64,000 nt of DNA from an uncultured Mediterraneibacter sp. (GTDB taxonomy: Bacteria; Bacillota; Clostridia; Lachnospirales; Lachnospiraceae). This document shows positions 7,427 through 16,113 of the stretch, piece after piece (position 1 is the first letter of the stretch; each line of letters starts with the position of its first letter). The notes below the pieces were generated by a model, which saw only the letters and a list, made by a program, of their open reading frames with translations, was not told where the DNA came from and made no database searches. The stretch is taken from assembly GCA_934309345.1 (NCBI GenBank), contig CAKRDD010000009.1, forward strand, positions 1 to 64,000, read 5' to 3'. The position numbers and the translations under genes are program-made.

Positions 7427-8269
7427 ATGGAAAAAGACTTAAATCTTCCGGAAGGAACAGAAGTAACAGAACCACTGAAAATCTATCTGAATGAGATTGG
7501 ACAGATCCCCTTGCTGTCAGAAGAAGAGGAAAGGGACCTTGGGTGTAAAAGTGCTTCAGGAGATGAGGATGCAAGAAGAAAGCTGGAAGAGGGGAATCTA
7601 CGCCTGGTGGTATCTCTCGCAAAACATTATACTGGAAGAGGGATTACACTCATGGATCTGATCCAGGAGGGAAATATTGGTCTCATGCATGCAGCAGAGA
7701 AATATGATTATACGAAGGAAAACCGGTTTTCTACATATGCATCCTGGTGGATTAAAGAAGCAATGCAGCGGGCAATCGATCAGCAGTCACGAGAAATCCG
7801 TGTGCCGGTTCATGTTGCAGAGAATATGAAGAAAGTACAGAAAATTTCAAAAGATCTTCAGCAGAAATTTGGAAGAGAGGCTACACCGGAAGAGATAGCA
7901 GAAGAGATGAAGGATAAATCACCGGAATTTGTAAAAGAGATTTTGTCATATCTTCAGAATCCGGTTTCACTGGAAACTCCGGTAGGAGAAGATGGGGAGA
8001 ATAATCTTGGTGATATGGTTGAAGATAAGGATGCAACAACGCCGGAAGATGCTATGAATCAGCTTGTGCAAAAAGAAGAAGTACAGGAATTGTTAGAGTC
8101 CCTTAATGATAGAGAACGTCAGGTGATCCGTTTGAGATTTGGTCTGGAAGATGGAAAAACACATACGTTGGAAGAAATCGGTGATGAACTGAACGTGACA
8201 AGAGAACGCGTACGCCAGATTGAAGCCAGAGCGATGGAGAAACTTCGCAGCAAAGCGACAAAACTGTAA
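7427..8269 (+). CDS. Short RpoD-like sigma factor
   Basis: A 280-residue sigma-70 protein with region 1.2 (LKIYLNEIGQIPLLSEEEE, about 16-34), region 2 (NLRLVVSLAKHY, DLIQEGNIGLMHAAEKYDY, RFSTYASWWIKEAMQRAI), region 3 (VPVHVAENMKK onward) and region 4 with its HTH (TLEEIGDELNVTRERVRQIEARAMEKLR). It lacks region 1.1 and is shorter than a typical vegetative SigA, so it may be a secondary RpoD paralogue. ATG 7427 follows AGAAAGGA; an upstream in-frame ATG at 7364 has no good site. A conjugative element ends a few tens of bases upstream and may have replaced its native promoter. Confidence 0.88.
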   Translation: MEKDLNLPEGTEVTEPLKIYLNEIGQIPLLSEEEERDLGCKSASGDEDARRKLEEGNLRLVVSLAKHYTGRGITLMDLIQEGNIGLMHAAEKYDYTKENRFSTYASWWIKEAMQRAIDQQSREIRVPVHVAENMKKVQKISKDLQQKFGREATPEEIAEEMKDKSPEFVKEILSYLQNPVSLETPVGEDGENNLGDMVEDKDATTPEDAMNQLVQKEEVQELLESLNDRERQVIRLRFGLEDGKTHTLEEIGDELNVTRERVRQIEARAMEKLRSKATKL

Positions 8270-8344
8270 AAAATTTCTTTTGAATAAATATTGAAAAATT
8301 GCAGATAGTAAAGACACAATATTTATTTGAAAGGAAGACGAAAA

Positions 8345-8674
8345 ATGAGGAGAATAAGAAAATTGCTTGTCTGTGTGATGTGCGTACTGATGCTTTGCAG
8401 TCTCGCTGGTTGTGGAAACAACACAGGAACAGCGAATGACAATCTCAATGATGCGACATCCGGTGAAAACTATGATGGAAATGGAGAAAATGGTAATAAT
8501 ACCGGAAATAATGCGGGAGACCAGAATGGAGATAGTATCCTAGATGACGCGATTGACGATGTAACGGATGGCGTGGATGATGTTACAGACGATATCACAA
8601 ATGGTGTCGATGATGCAGCCGATGATCTGACGCAGGAGAATGGCGTGCAGAACAAGATGCAGAATAACGAGTGA
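8345..8674 (+). CDS. Small Asp/Asn-rich lipoprotein
   Basis: A 109-residue secreted protein. The first 20-odd residues are a lipoprotein signal peptide (basic start, hydrophobic core, lipobox LAGC), so it should be lipid-anchored on the outside of the membrane. The mature part is Asn/Gly-rich, then acidic with repeated units of the type DDVTDGVDDVTDDITNGVDD. ATG 8345 has AAGGAAGA upstream. It is followed by a terminator and probably shares a transcript with the sigma gene 75 bases upstream. Function unknown; low-complexity composition limits inference. Confidence 0.75.
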   Translation: MRRIRKLLVCVMCVLMLCSLAGCGNNTGTANDNLNDATSGENYDGNGENGNNTGNNAGDQNGDSILDDAIDDVTDGVDDVTDDITNGVDDAADDLTQENGVQNKMQNNE

Positions 8675-8679
8675 TCAAT

Positions 8680-8716
8680 ATGCCGTAGGCCGGAAACGGA
8701 ACTGCGGCATTTTTCT
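8680..8716 (+). terminator. Rho-independent terminator
   Basis: ATGCCGTAG pairs with CTGCGGCAT (one G-T pair), with an 18-base loop that itself can fold (CCGGAAACGG), followed by five T residues. It ends the lipoprotein transcript. Confidence 0.8.
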
Positions 8717-8734
8717 AAAAGAAGGAGAGACAGG

Positions 8735-9508
8735 ATGAGATTCAGACCATGTATTGATATACATAATGGAAAAGTGAAACAGATTGTGGGCGGAAGCCTG
8801 AAAGATGAAGGAAATCAGGCCAGCACAAACTTTACGTCAGAACTGGATGCAGCATGGTATGCAAGACAGTATCAGAAAGATCACCTGAAAGGCGGCCATA
8901 TAATTCTTTTAAATCCAGTTGGATCAGAATACTACGAGGCGACGAAAAAGCAGGCGATGGGAGCTCTGGCAGTTTATCCGGGAGGAATGCAGATCGGTGG
9001 AGGGATTACAGCAGAAAATGCAAAAGAGTACCTGGATGCCGGAGCAAGTCATGTGATCGTGACTTCTTATGTATTTAAAGACGGGGTGTTCCATGAAAAG
9101 AGACTTCAGAAATTAGTAAATGCGGTTGGCAAAGAACATGTGGTTTTAGATCTAAGCTGCAGAAGAAAAGATGGTGAATTTTATGTGGTTACTGACCGCT
9201 GGCAGAAGTTCACAGAACTTGCGTTGTCTTACGAGGTGTTAAATGAGCTTTCAAAATATTGTGATGAATTCCTGATCCATGGTGTAGATGTGGAGGGGAA
9301 AGGTGCTGGAATGGAGACAGAATTAGTAAGGATGCTTGGAAGCTGGAATGGAATCCCAATCACTTATGCCGGTGGAATCGGATCAATGGAAGATTTGGAG
9401 AGATTTCGAAAAGAGAGCGGCGGAAAAGTAGACTTTACGATCGGAAGCGCTCTTGATCTGTTTGGAGGAAAAATTCCATATGCAGAAATTTGCAAGGCTG
9501 TTATCTGA
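8735..9508 (+). CDS. hisA: Eukaryotic-type HisA (ProFAR isomerase family)
   Basis: A 257-residue TIM-barrel protein that opens with RFRPCIDIHNGKVKQIVGGSL, the opening of the fungal HIS6/eukaryotic-type HisA subfamily rather than of ordinary bacterial HisA. The reaction would be isomerisation of ProFAR to PRFAR in histidine biosynthesis. Phosphate-binding turns appear at GGGITAENA and AGGIGSMEDL near the ends of late strands. It has its own RBS (AAGGAGAG) and stands alone, between a lipoprotein and secA, with no his genes nearby. It may be the cell's only HisA or have a related isomerase role. Confidence 0.85.
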   Translation: MRFRPCIDIHNGKVKQIVGGSLKDEGNQASTNFTSELDAAWYARQYQKDHLKGGHIILLNPVGSEYYEATKKQAMGALAVYPGGMQIGGGITAENAKEYLDAGASHVIVTSYVFKDGVFHEKRLQKLVNAVGKEHVVLDLSCRRKDGEFYVVTDRWQKFTELALSYEVLNELSKYCDEFLIHGVDVEGKGAGMETELVRMLGSWNGIPITYAGGIGSMEDLERFRKESGGKVDFTIGSALDLFGGKIPYAEICKAVI

Positions 9509-9568
9509 ACTTCCACAAGATGATAATATGCGTTATTGTTTCGAGAATGTTAACACTCTATGAAGTTG

Positions 9569-9597
9569 TTGAATTCGCAGGCAGATAGTGATAAAAT
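9569..9597 (+). promoter_or_regulatory. Promoter for secA
   Basis: TTGAAT (9569-9574) and TAAAAT (9592-9597) are separated by 17 bases, about 60 bases before the secA start. Confidence 0.6.
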
Positions 9598-9658
9598 GTA
9601 GAACAGAGTGGATTTTCAGACGAAAATTCAAATTCAGAGAAGGAGTAATTGCGGAAAT

Positions 9659-12235
9659 ATGAATATTATAGAAAAGATTTTCGGAACCCACAGTGAGAAC
9701 GAGCTGAAACGAATTTATCCAATCGTAGACCGCATCGAGGCACTGGGGCCGGAGATGGAGGCGCTGTCAGATGAAGAACTTCGTGGAAAGACGAAAGAAT
9801 TCAAAGAGCGCCTGAAAGAAGGAGAGACTCTGGATGATATTCTTCCGGAAGCATATGCTGTAGTAAGAGAAGGTGCTTACAGAAGTCTTGGGATGCGCCA
9901 CTACAGAGTACAGCTGATCGGTGGTATTATCCTGCATCAGGGACGTATCGCAGAGATGAGAACAGGTGAAGGAAAGACACTTGTGTCCACACTTCCTGCT
10001 TATCTGAATGCCCTGGATGGAAAAGGAGTTCACATTGTTACAGTCAATGACTATTTGGCAAAGCGTGATGCTGAGTGGATGGGAAAAGTACATGAGTTTT
10101 TGGGACTCAAAGTCGGTGTTGTTCTCAATGAGATGAACAACGACGAGAGACGAGAGGCGTATAATTGCGATATTACTTATGTAACGAATAATGAACTTGG
10201 ATTTGATTATTTGAGAGATAACATGGTTATCTATAAGGAACAGCTGGTTCAGAGAGGACTGCATTATGCAGTTATCGATGAGGTCGATTCCGTTTTGATC
10301 GACGAGGCCAGAACACCTTTGATCATTTCCGGACAGAGTGGAAAGTCTACAGCTTTGTATGAAGCATGCGATGTTCTTGCAAAACAGCTGGAACGCGGTG
10401 AGGCAAGTGGTGAGTTCTCCAAGATGAATGCTATCATGGGAGAAGAGATCGAAGAGACAGGTGATTTCATCGTTGATGAGAAAGAGAAGACAGTCAACCT
10501 GACAGAAGACGGTGTGAAGAAAGTAGAAAAATTCTTCCATATCGAAAACCTTGCTGATCCGGAGAACCTGGAGATTCAGCATAATATCATCCTTGCACTC
10601 AGAGCGCACAATCTGATGTTCCGTGATCAGGATTATGTTGTAACTCCGGATGGTGAAGTTATGATCGTCGATGAGTTTACAGGACGTATCATGCCGGGAC
10701 GTCGTTACTCTGATGGTCTGCATCAGGCAATCGAGGCGAAGGAACATGTGAAGGTAAGAAGAGAGAGTAAGACTCTGGCAACGATCACATTCCAGAACCT
10801 GTTCAATAAGTATGACAAGAAGAGTGGTATGACAGGTACTGCTATCACAGAGGAGAAAGAGTTCCGTGATATTTACGGAATGGACGTTGTCGAAATTCCG
10901 ACAAACAAGCCGGTACAGCGAGTGGATCTTGAGGATGCGGTATATAAGACAAAGAAGGAGAAATACGAAGCAGTTGTAGAAGCTGTCAAAGAAGCACATG
11001 CAACAGGACAGCCGGTACTGGTAGGTACAATTACGATTGAAGTATCCGAACTTCTCAGCAAGATGCTGAAGAAAGAGGGAATCAAGCATAATGTACTGAA
11101 TGCAAAGTATCATGAGCAGGAGGCTGCAATCGTAGCTGATGCCGGACTTCATGGCGCGGTAACGATCGCAACAAATATGGCCGGTCGTGGTACAGATATC
11201 AAGCTGGATGATGATGCGCGTGCGGCAGGTGGTCTGAAGATCATCGGTACGGAGAGACATGAATCCCGTCGTATTGACAATCAGCTGCGTGGACGTTCCG
11301 GACGTCAGGGAGATCCGGGAGAGTCCAGATTCTACATTTCTCTGGAAGATGATCTGATGCGACTGTTCGGTTCAGAAAGACTGATGGGAATTTTCAATAC
11401 ACTTGGTGTAGAAGACGGTGAGCAGATTGAACATAAGATGCTTTCAAGTGCAATTGAGAAAGCACAGAAGAAGATTGAGAGCAATAACTTTGGTATTCGT
11501 AAGAATCTGTTAGAGTACGATCAGGTAATGAACGAGCAGAGAGAGATTATTTACGAAGAGAGACGCCGTGTTCTTGACGGAGAAAGCATGCGTGATACGA
11601 TCTACAGCATGATTACAGAATATGTGGAAAATATGACAGATCGTTTCGCTTCTACAGAGGCAGATCCGGAAGAGTGGGATATCAAGGGATTGGACGTAAA
11701 TCTTCACAATGTGATTCCGCAGCTCCAGCTCCCATCTGAGAAGGAATGCCAGAGTATGAGCCAGAAGGAGTTAAAACATCTTCTGAAAGAACGTGGAGTG
11801 AAGGCTTATGAGAACAAAGAAGCAGAGTTCCCGGAGGCAGAGCAGCTCCGTGAAGTTGAGCGTGTTGTACTTCTGAAAGTGATTGATGCAAGATGGATGG
11901 ATCATATTGATGATATGGATCAGCTGCGTCAGGGAATCGGTCTTCAGGCTTATGGACAGAGAGATCCACTGGTAGAGTACAAGATGACAGGATATGAGAT
12001 GTTCGGTGAAATGACGAATGCAATCGCTGAGAACACGATCCGTACACTGTTCCACATTAAAGTTGAGCAGAAAGTGGAGAGAGAAGAGGTTGCGAAAGTA
12101 ACCGGAACAAATAAAGATGACAGCGCAGTCCGTGCACCGAAGAAGCGCGAGGAGAAGAAAATTTATCCAAACGATCCATGCCCATGTGGAAGTGGAAAGA
12201 AGTACAAACAGTGCTGTGGAAGAAAGATTAAATAA
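9659..12235 (+). CDS. secA: Protein translocase ATPase SecA
   Basis: An 858-residue motor that pushes preproteins through SecYEG. Seen in order: DEAD motor NBD1 with Walker A (MRTGEGKT) and DEVD box (AVIDEVDSVLIDEA), the preprotein cross-linking domain, NBD2 (ATNMAGRGTDIKLDDD), helical wing/scaffold domains, and a C-terminal zinc-binding SEC-C tail PNDPCPCGSGKKYKQCCG. ATG 9659 gives the standard opening MNIIEKIFGTHSENELKRI; the purine-rich site lies somewhat far upstream (14 bases), and an in-frame GTG at 9608 would only add an unusual extension. It is followed by a large palindromic element and prfB. Confidence 0.97.
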   Translation: MNIIEKIFGTHSENELKRIYPIVDRIEALGPEMEALSDEELRGKTKEFKERLKEGETLDDILPEAYAVVREGAYRSLGMRHYRVQLIGGIILHQGRIAEMRTGEGKTLVSTLPAYLNALDGKGVHIVTVNDYLAKRDAEWMGKVHEFLGLKVGVVLNEMNNDERREAYNCDITYVTNNELGFDYLRDNMVIYKEQLVQRGLHYAVIDEVDSVLIDEARTPLIISGQSGKSTALYEACDVLAKQLERGEASGEFSKMNAIMGEEIEETGDFIVDEKEKTVNLTEDGVKKVEKFFHIENLADPENLEIQHNIILALRAHNLMFRDQDYVVTPDGEVMIVDEFTGRIMPGRRYSDGLHQAIEAKEHVKVRRESKTLATITFQNLFNKYDKKSGMTGTAITEEKEFRDIYGMDVVEIPTNKPVQRVDLEDAVYKTKKEKYEAVVEAVKEAHATGQPVLVGTITIEVSELLSKMLKKEGIKHNVLNAKYHEQEAAIVADAGLHGAVTIATNMAGRGTDIKLDDDARAAGGLKIIGTERHESRRIDNQLRGRSGRQGDPGESRFYISLEDDLMRLFGSERLMGIFNTLGVEDGEQIEHKMLSSAIEKAQKKIESNNFGIRKNLLEYDQVMNEQREIIYEERRRVLDGESMRDTIYSMITEYVENMTDRFASTEADPEEWDIKGLDVNLHNVIPQLQLPSEKECQSMSQKELKHLLKERGVKAYENKEAEFPEAEQLREVERVVLLKVIDARWMDHIDDMDQLRQGIGLQAYGQRDPLVEYKMTGYEMFGEMTNAIAENTIRTLFHIKVEQKVEREEVAKVTGTNKDDSAVRAPKKREEKKIYPNDPCPCGSGKKYKQCCGRKIK

Positions 12236-12236
12236 T

Positions 12237-12379
12237 TTGTAACTGTTCAGAGCCAAGCAAAATTTCAAAAAAGATGTAAAATGCTTGCATTTTTAAGACT
12301 GTTTTTGAAATTTTATTTGGCGGATACGTCAACCTTCAAAATGCGTAGCGTTTTGAAGGTTGGCTCTGAACAGTTACAA
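12237..12379. repeat. 143-base palindromic element with 20-base terminal inverted repeats
   Basis: The ends are perfect inverted repeats of 20 bases (12237-12256 and 12360-12379, TTGTAACTGTTCAGAGCCAA and its complement). Inside are two further stems: AAAATTTCAAAAA (12259-12271) with TTTTTGAAATTTT (12302-12314), which encloses AAAATGC/GCATTTT, and CAACCTTCAAAA (12330-12341) with TTTTGAAGGTTG (12351-12362), whose last bases overlap the outer arm. The whole can fold as a three-way junction in DNA or RNA. It begins one base after the secA stop. This looks like a MITE- or REP-type element that could also end secA transcription. Confidence 0.8.
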
Positions 12380-12412
12380 TAATTCAAAGTATATATGAAA
12401 GAGGTGATTAAG

Positions 12413-13544
12413 GTGGTTTTACTGGATGAATTGAAGTCAAGACTGACTGCATATGAAGAACCGCTGAAAGATTTGAGGGATTCACTTTGACCTCGCTTCA
12501 AAGAAGCTTAGGATCGAAGAATTAGAAAAGAGACTGGAGGAGCCTGGATTCTGGGATGATCCGGAGACTTCCCAGCATGTAATGAAAGAATTGAAAGGTC
12601 TTCAGGACTCTGTAAAAGAGATTGAACAATTATTTACAGATTATGAAGATATGCTTCTCCTGATCGAAATGAGTGCAGGAGAAGAAGAGGAGCAGGAAGC
12701 CGCTGAAGAGATTGAAGAGGAACTTGGAACATTTGAGGAAGTCTTCGAGAAGCTGCGGATCAGTACACTTCTGATCGGACCATATGATGCAGACAATGCA
12801 ATCGTGACACTTCACGCAGGTGCGGGCGGTACAGAAGCAATGGACTGGACAGGAATGCTCTATCGTATGTACAGCCGCTGGGCTGAAAAGAAAGGCTATG
12901 AAGTCGAGATGCTGGATTATCTGGAAGGTGATGTGGCAGGGATCAAGGGAGTTACTTTTGAGGTAAAGGGAGAAAATGCTTATGGTTATCTTCGTTCCGA
13001 GAAAGGTGTACATCGTCTGGTTCGTATTTCTCCATTTAATGCAAATGGAAAGCGACAGACATCATTTGCATCCTGTGATGTGATTCCGGATATTGAAGAA
13101 GATATCGATATCGAGATTAACGACGATGATATCCGTGTCGATACTTATCGTTCCAGTGGTGCCGGCGGACAGCATATCAACAAGACGTCATCAGCAATCC
13201 GAATTACACATCTTCCGACAGGAATTGTGGTTCAGTGCCAGAATGAACGTTCCCAGCACATGAATAAAGATAAGGCAATGCAGATGTTGAAATCCAAACT
13301 GTATGTACTCAAACAGCAGGAACAGGCAGAGAAGATGTCAGACATCCGTGGAGAGGTTAGAGATATTAATTTCGGAAATCAGATCCGTTCTTATGTCATG
13401 CAGCCATATACACTTGTCAAGGATCACAGAACAAACGCAGAAATCAGCAATGTAGGTGCAGTAATGGATGGAAATATTGATCCTTTTATTAACGCATATT
13501 TGAGCATGGATGCAGAAGCACAGAAAGGAAAGAAAGCAGAATGA
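12413..13544 (+). CDS. prfB: Peptide chain release factor 2, expressed by programmed +1 frameshift
   Basis: RF2 ends translation at UGA and UAA. The first 25 codons run from GTG 12413 (after GAGGTG) to an in-frame TGA at 12488-12490; skipping T12488 continues in the +1 frame from GAC 12489 to TGA 13544. The joined product is 376 residues. The main frame carries the PCRF domain, the GGQ peptidyl-hydrolysis motif (SSGAGGQHINKTSSAIRITH) and the RF2-type codon-recognition region. A reading that begins at the first ATG of the main frame (12582) would lose the conserved N-terminal helices. The hom start codon overlaps its stop. Confidence 0.95.
12475..12491 (+). promoter_or_regulatory. prfB programmed frameshift site
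   Basis: GAGGG (12475-12479) resembles an internal Shine-Dalgarno site, followed by ATTCA and the slippery CTT-TGA-C (12485-12491). This is the autoregulatory RF2 site known from E. coli and most bacteria: scarce RF2 makes the ribosome slip +1 at CTT instead of stopping at UGA. Confidence 0.93.
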
Positions 13545-14758
13545 TAAATGTAGCAGTAATGGGATACGGTACAGTAGGATCAGGAGTTGTAGAGGTCCTC
13601 AGAACCAATGGTGAACTCATCAATGAAAGAGCTCAGGATGTGATAAATGTAAAATACGTTCTGGATCTCAGAGATTTCCCGGGCAATCCGGTAGAAGAGA
13701 TTCTGACACATGATTTCGAGACAATCGTAAATGATGCAGAAGTAGACATTGTTGTTGAGACAATGGGAGGCGTAGAGCCTGCTTATACATTTGTAAAACG
13801 TTGTCTGGAAGCAGGAAAGAATGTTGCAACATCCAATAAAGCTCTGGTTGCAAAACATGGCGCAGAACTTCTTGCGATTGCTCGTGACAGAAGTATTAAT
13901 TTCATGTTTGAAGCAAGCGTTGGTGGTGGTATCCCGATCATTCGTGCACTGAATTCCTCTCTGACAGCAGACAGAATTGATGAAGTGACAGGAATCCTGA
14001 ATGGAACAACAAACTATATGCTGACAAAGATGTTCTTTGAGGGAGCTGATTATGACGAAGTACTTAAAGAAGCACAGGAGAAAGGATACGCAGAGCGCAA
14101 TCCGGAAGCAGATGTTGAAGGACATGATGCATGTAGAAAGATTGCGATCCTGACATCTCTGATCGCAGGACAGCATGTGGATTTTGAGACAATCCATACA
14201 GAAGGAATCACAAAGATCACAACAGAAGATATGAAATATGCCAAGAAGATGAATATGGCGGTCAAGCTGCTTGCATCCAGCAAAAGAGAAGGAGAATCTT
14301 TCTCTGCGATCGTTGCACCGATGCTTCTTTCAGAGAATCATCCTTTGTGTAATGTGAATGATGTATTTAATGCAGTTTTTGTTCGTGGAAATATGCTTGG
14401 TGATGCAATGTTCTACGGAAGTGGAGCAGGTAAACTCCCGACAGCAAGTGCTGTAGTTGCAGATGTTGTAGATGCTGCAAAGCACCTTCACAGAACTGTT
14501 GTAACAAGATGGGAGAGTAAGACACTCGAACTTGTTCCGAATGCGGATGCGAAGAGAAGATTCTTCGTCAGAATTAATGGAGAAGAAACAACACTCAAAG
14601 CTCGTATAGAAGAATTGTTTGGACAGGTTGAAGTTGTTAAAGCAGATGATGTCAAGGGAGAATTCGCTGTTATCACAGGTGAGATGACAGAAGCAGAGTA
14701 TGCAAAGAAGGCAGAAGAGATGCCGGAAGTTGTGAAGATGATCCGTATGGCGGATTAA
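13541..14758 (+). CDS. hom: Homoserine dehydrogenase
   Basis: A 405-residue enzyme that reduces aspartate semialdehyde to homoserine, the branch point to threonine and methionine. The N-terminal Rossmann fold begins VAVMGYGTVGSGVVEVL; the signature region includes ATSNKALVAKHG and EASVGGGIPIIRAL, and the active-site block is GILNGTTNYML. The C-terminal 65 or so residues (from about 340) form an ACT-type regulatory domain, so feedback control by threonine is expected. ATG 13541 overlaps the prfB stop by four bases, indicating coupled translation. Confidence 0.95.
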   Translation: MINVAVMGYGTVGSGVVEVLRTNGELINERAQDVINVKYVLDLRDFPGNPVEEILTHDFETIVNDAEVDIVVETMGGVEPAYTFVKRCLEAGKNVATSNKALVAKHGAELLAIARDRSINFMFEASVGGGIPIIRALNSSLTADRIDEVTGILNGTTNYMLTKMFFEGADYDEVLKEAQEKGYAERNPEADVEGHDACRKIAILTSLIAGQHVDFETIHTEGITKITTEDMKYAKKMNMAVKLLASSKREGESFSAIVAPMLLSENHPLCNVNDVFNAVFVRGNMLGDAMFYGSGAGKLPTASAVVADVVDAAKHLHRTVVTRWESKTLELVPNADAKRRFFVRINGEETTLKARIEELFGQVEVVKADDVKGEFAVITGEMTEAEYAKKAEEMPEVVKMIRMAD

Positions 14759-14800
14759 GATTTAGTTACTTGCGATTGTAAAAAATTAGTAATTTAATAA

Positions 14801-14847
14801 GAGCCGGAACAGTTACCGTGTGAGGTGTCTGTTCTGGCTCTTGTTTT
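14801..14847. terminator. Terminator between hom and a convergent gene
   Basis: GAGCCGGAACAG (14801-14812) pairs with CTGTTCTGGCTC (14829-14840), with one mismatch-type G-T pair, followed by TTGTTTT. It ends hom; the minus-strand CYTH gene stops at 14846, inside its T-rich side. Confidence 0.8.
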
Positions 14848-15331
14848 ACATACGGCTCAGTGTACTGTTATGGTACGCAGAACTGAAGGTAACGTCCTTC
14901 CCCAGCCATTCTGGTGCAGGATAGGTGTTGGCTGTTCCTTCATCAGGAAACTCGATTTCGGCAAGAATCAGCGGGGCAAGGTCATCATGGAAGATGTCTA
15001 ACTCAAGAAAAAGCGGAGTGGAACAGAGGTCTGCGTTTTCCGGACAGACACAATTCATAGGAATGACATAGCGGGTTTTATGAATGATGCGTCCGTCGAC
15101 TTTTTCTTTTAGATGCTCATAACTATCTCTGGTAAGAGGAAGATTATATTCTTCACGTGTCATAAGTCCTTTGGATTTGTAGGTGAGAACATAATCGTCA
15201 TCCTCTCTGCGTATTCTTACGACAGGAGCAGTGCACAAGTAGCCTTGTTCCAGTTCTTTGTGTGGATATTTGAAAGGAGAAAATGGCAACTCCTCAAGTT
15301 TTTGTATTAAAAATTTGCGTTCTATTTCCAT
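14846..15331 (-). CDS. CYTH domain protein (inorganic triphosphate-binding fold)
   Basis: A 161-residue protein that opens MEIERKFLI, the ExExK signature of the CYTH superfamily (class IV adenylate cyclases, thiamine triphosphatase, inorganic triphosphatases). Later strands supply alternating charged residues (VVRIRREDDDYVLTYKSKG, ILAEIEFPDE) that line the triphosphate tunnel and bind metal. Most bacterial stand-alone members are short-chain polyphosphatases. It has a good RBS (AGGAGGAATATT). It is convergent with hom and stands alone. The substrate cannot be chosen from sequence. Confidence 0.85.
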   Translation of the reverse strand: MEIERKFLIQKLEELPFSPFKYPHKELEQGYLCTAPVVRIRREDDDYVLTYKSKGLMTREEYNLPLTRDSYEHLKEKVDGRIIHKTRYVIPMNCVCPENADLCSTPLFLELDIFHDDLAPLILAEIEFPDEGTANTYPAPEWLGKDVTFSSAYHNSTLSRM

Positions 15332-15494
15332 AGTTGAATATTCCTCCTGGATGTTGATTGTTTATACTATAATAATATGTGAAATACAAAAAGGCAATGG
15401 TGAGATGAGTACTATCTTGACTTGACGAACGACTTATCCAAGCAGTAAAATGAAATCATTGTTGAGATATCATCGGAAAGCGAGGAAATATTAG

Positions 15495-16046
15495 ATGAAA
15501 AAAGTAGTTGTATTTTTAGCAGACGGTTTTGAAGAAGTAGAAGGTTTAACAGCAGTGGATCTTTTGAGAAGAGCAGGAGCGGTTGTAGAGACAGTTTCTG
15601 TTATGGGAAAACTGCAGATTGACGGAGCACATGGAATACAGGTGGAAGCGGATGAATTGTTTGAGAAAGCATTTTTTGATGACGCAGAACTTCTTGTACT
15701 TCCGGGAGGTATGCCGGGAACATTGCATCTGAAAGAACATAAAGGACTGGCAGATCTGCTTTGTGAATTTAATGAAAAGGGAAAGAGAATCGCAGCAATC
15801 TGTGCAGCTCCGACCGTGTTTGGAGCACTTGGACTGCTGAAAGAGAAAGCAGCATGCTGTTATCCGGGGATGGAAGAACAGCTGAATTGTAAAGAAGCAA
15901 AGTTCTGTTCCTTTGTCACAGATGGAAATATCACAACAAGCCGTGGTGTGGGAACAGCGATACCATTTGCCTTGGAACTGATCCGTCAGCTTTTTGGCAA
16001 TGAGAAAGCTTCTGAAATAGCAGAATCTATTGTATATAAGGAATAA
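15495..16046 (+). CDS. DJ-1/PfpI family protein
   Basis: A 183-residue protein of the DJ-1/ThiJ/YajL group. The nucleophile elbow is RIAAICAAPTVFG with the reactive Cys near residue 100, and the upstream Glu is in the first helix-loop (DGFEEVEGLTAVDLLRRAG). LVLPGGMPGT forms the conserved glycine-rich turn. Members act as protein or nucleotide deglycases/chaperones or remain of uncertain role; older annotation as a thiazole-phosphate enzyme is not supported. It is a single gene between the CYTH gene and tig. Confidence 0.88.
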   Translation: MKKVVVFLADGFEEVEGLTAVDLLRRAGAVVETVSVMGKLQIDGAHGIQVEADELFEKAFFDDAELLVLPGGMPGTLHLKEHKGLADLLCEFNEKGKRIAAICAAPTVFGALGLLKEKAACCYPGMEEQLNCKEAKFCSFVTDGNITTSRGVGTAIPFALELIRQLFGNEKASEIAESIVYKE

Positions 16047-16113
16047 AATCAGAAAAAGTAGTCAGAAAAATGCAAAAAAACATGTAAAAGATATAGGAAA
16101 GTGGAAAAAACAC

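Noticed and set aside
7340..7427. A tRNA or other RNA gene as attachment site of the element
   Set aside because: No tRNA-like fold or conserved arms could be read at the presumed boundary; Tn916-family elements often use AT-rich sites without tRNA genes.
9767..11260. A 497-codon open frame on the minus strand inside secA
   Set aside because: It is the antisense shadow of secA, with Cys/Ser/Ile-rich composition, no family motif and no ribosome site. Codon bias of the sense gene explains it.
12582..13544. prfB starting at ATG 12582 as a 320-residue protein
   Set aside because: This loses the conserved N-terminus, which is found upstream joined through a standard CTT-TGA-C frameshift site.
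13580..14197. A 205-codon minus-strand frame inside hom
   Set aside because: Antisense shadow of a well-supported gene; composition is unlike a protein of this genome.
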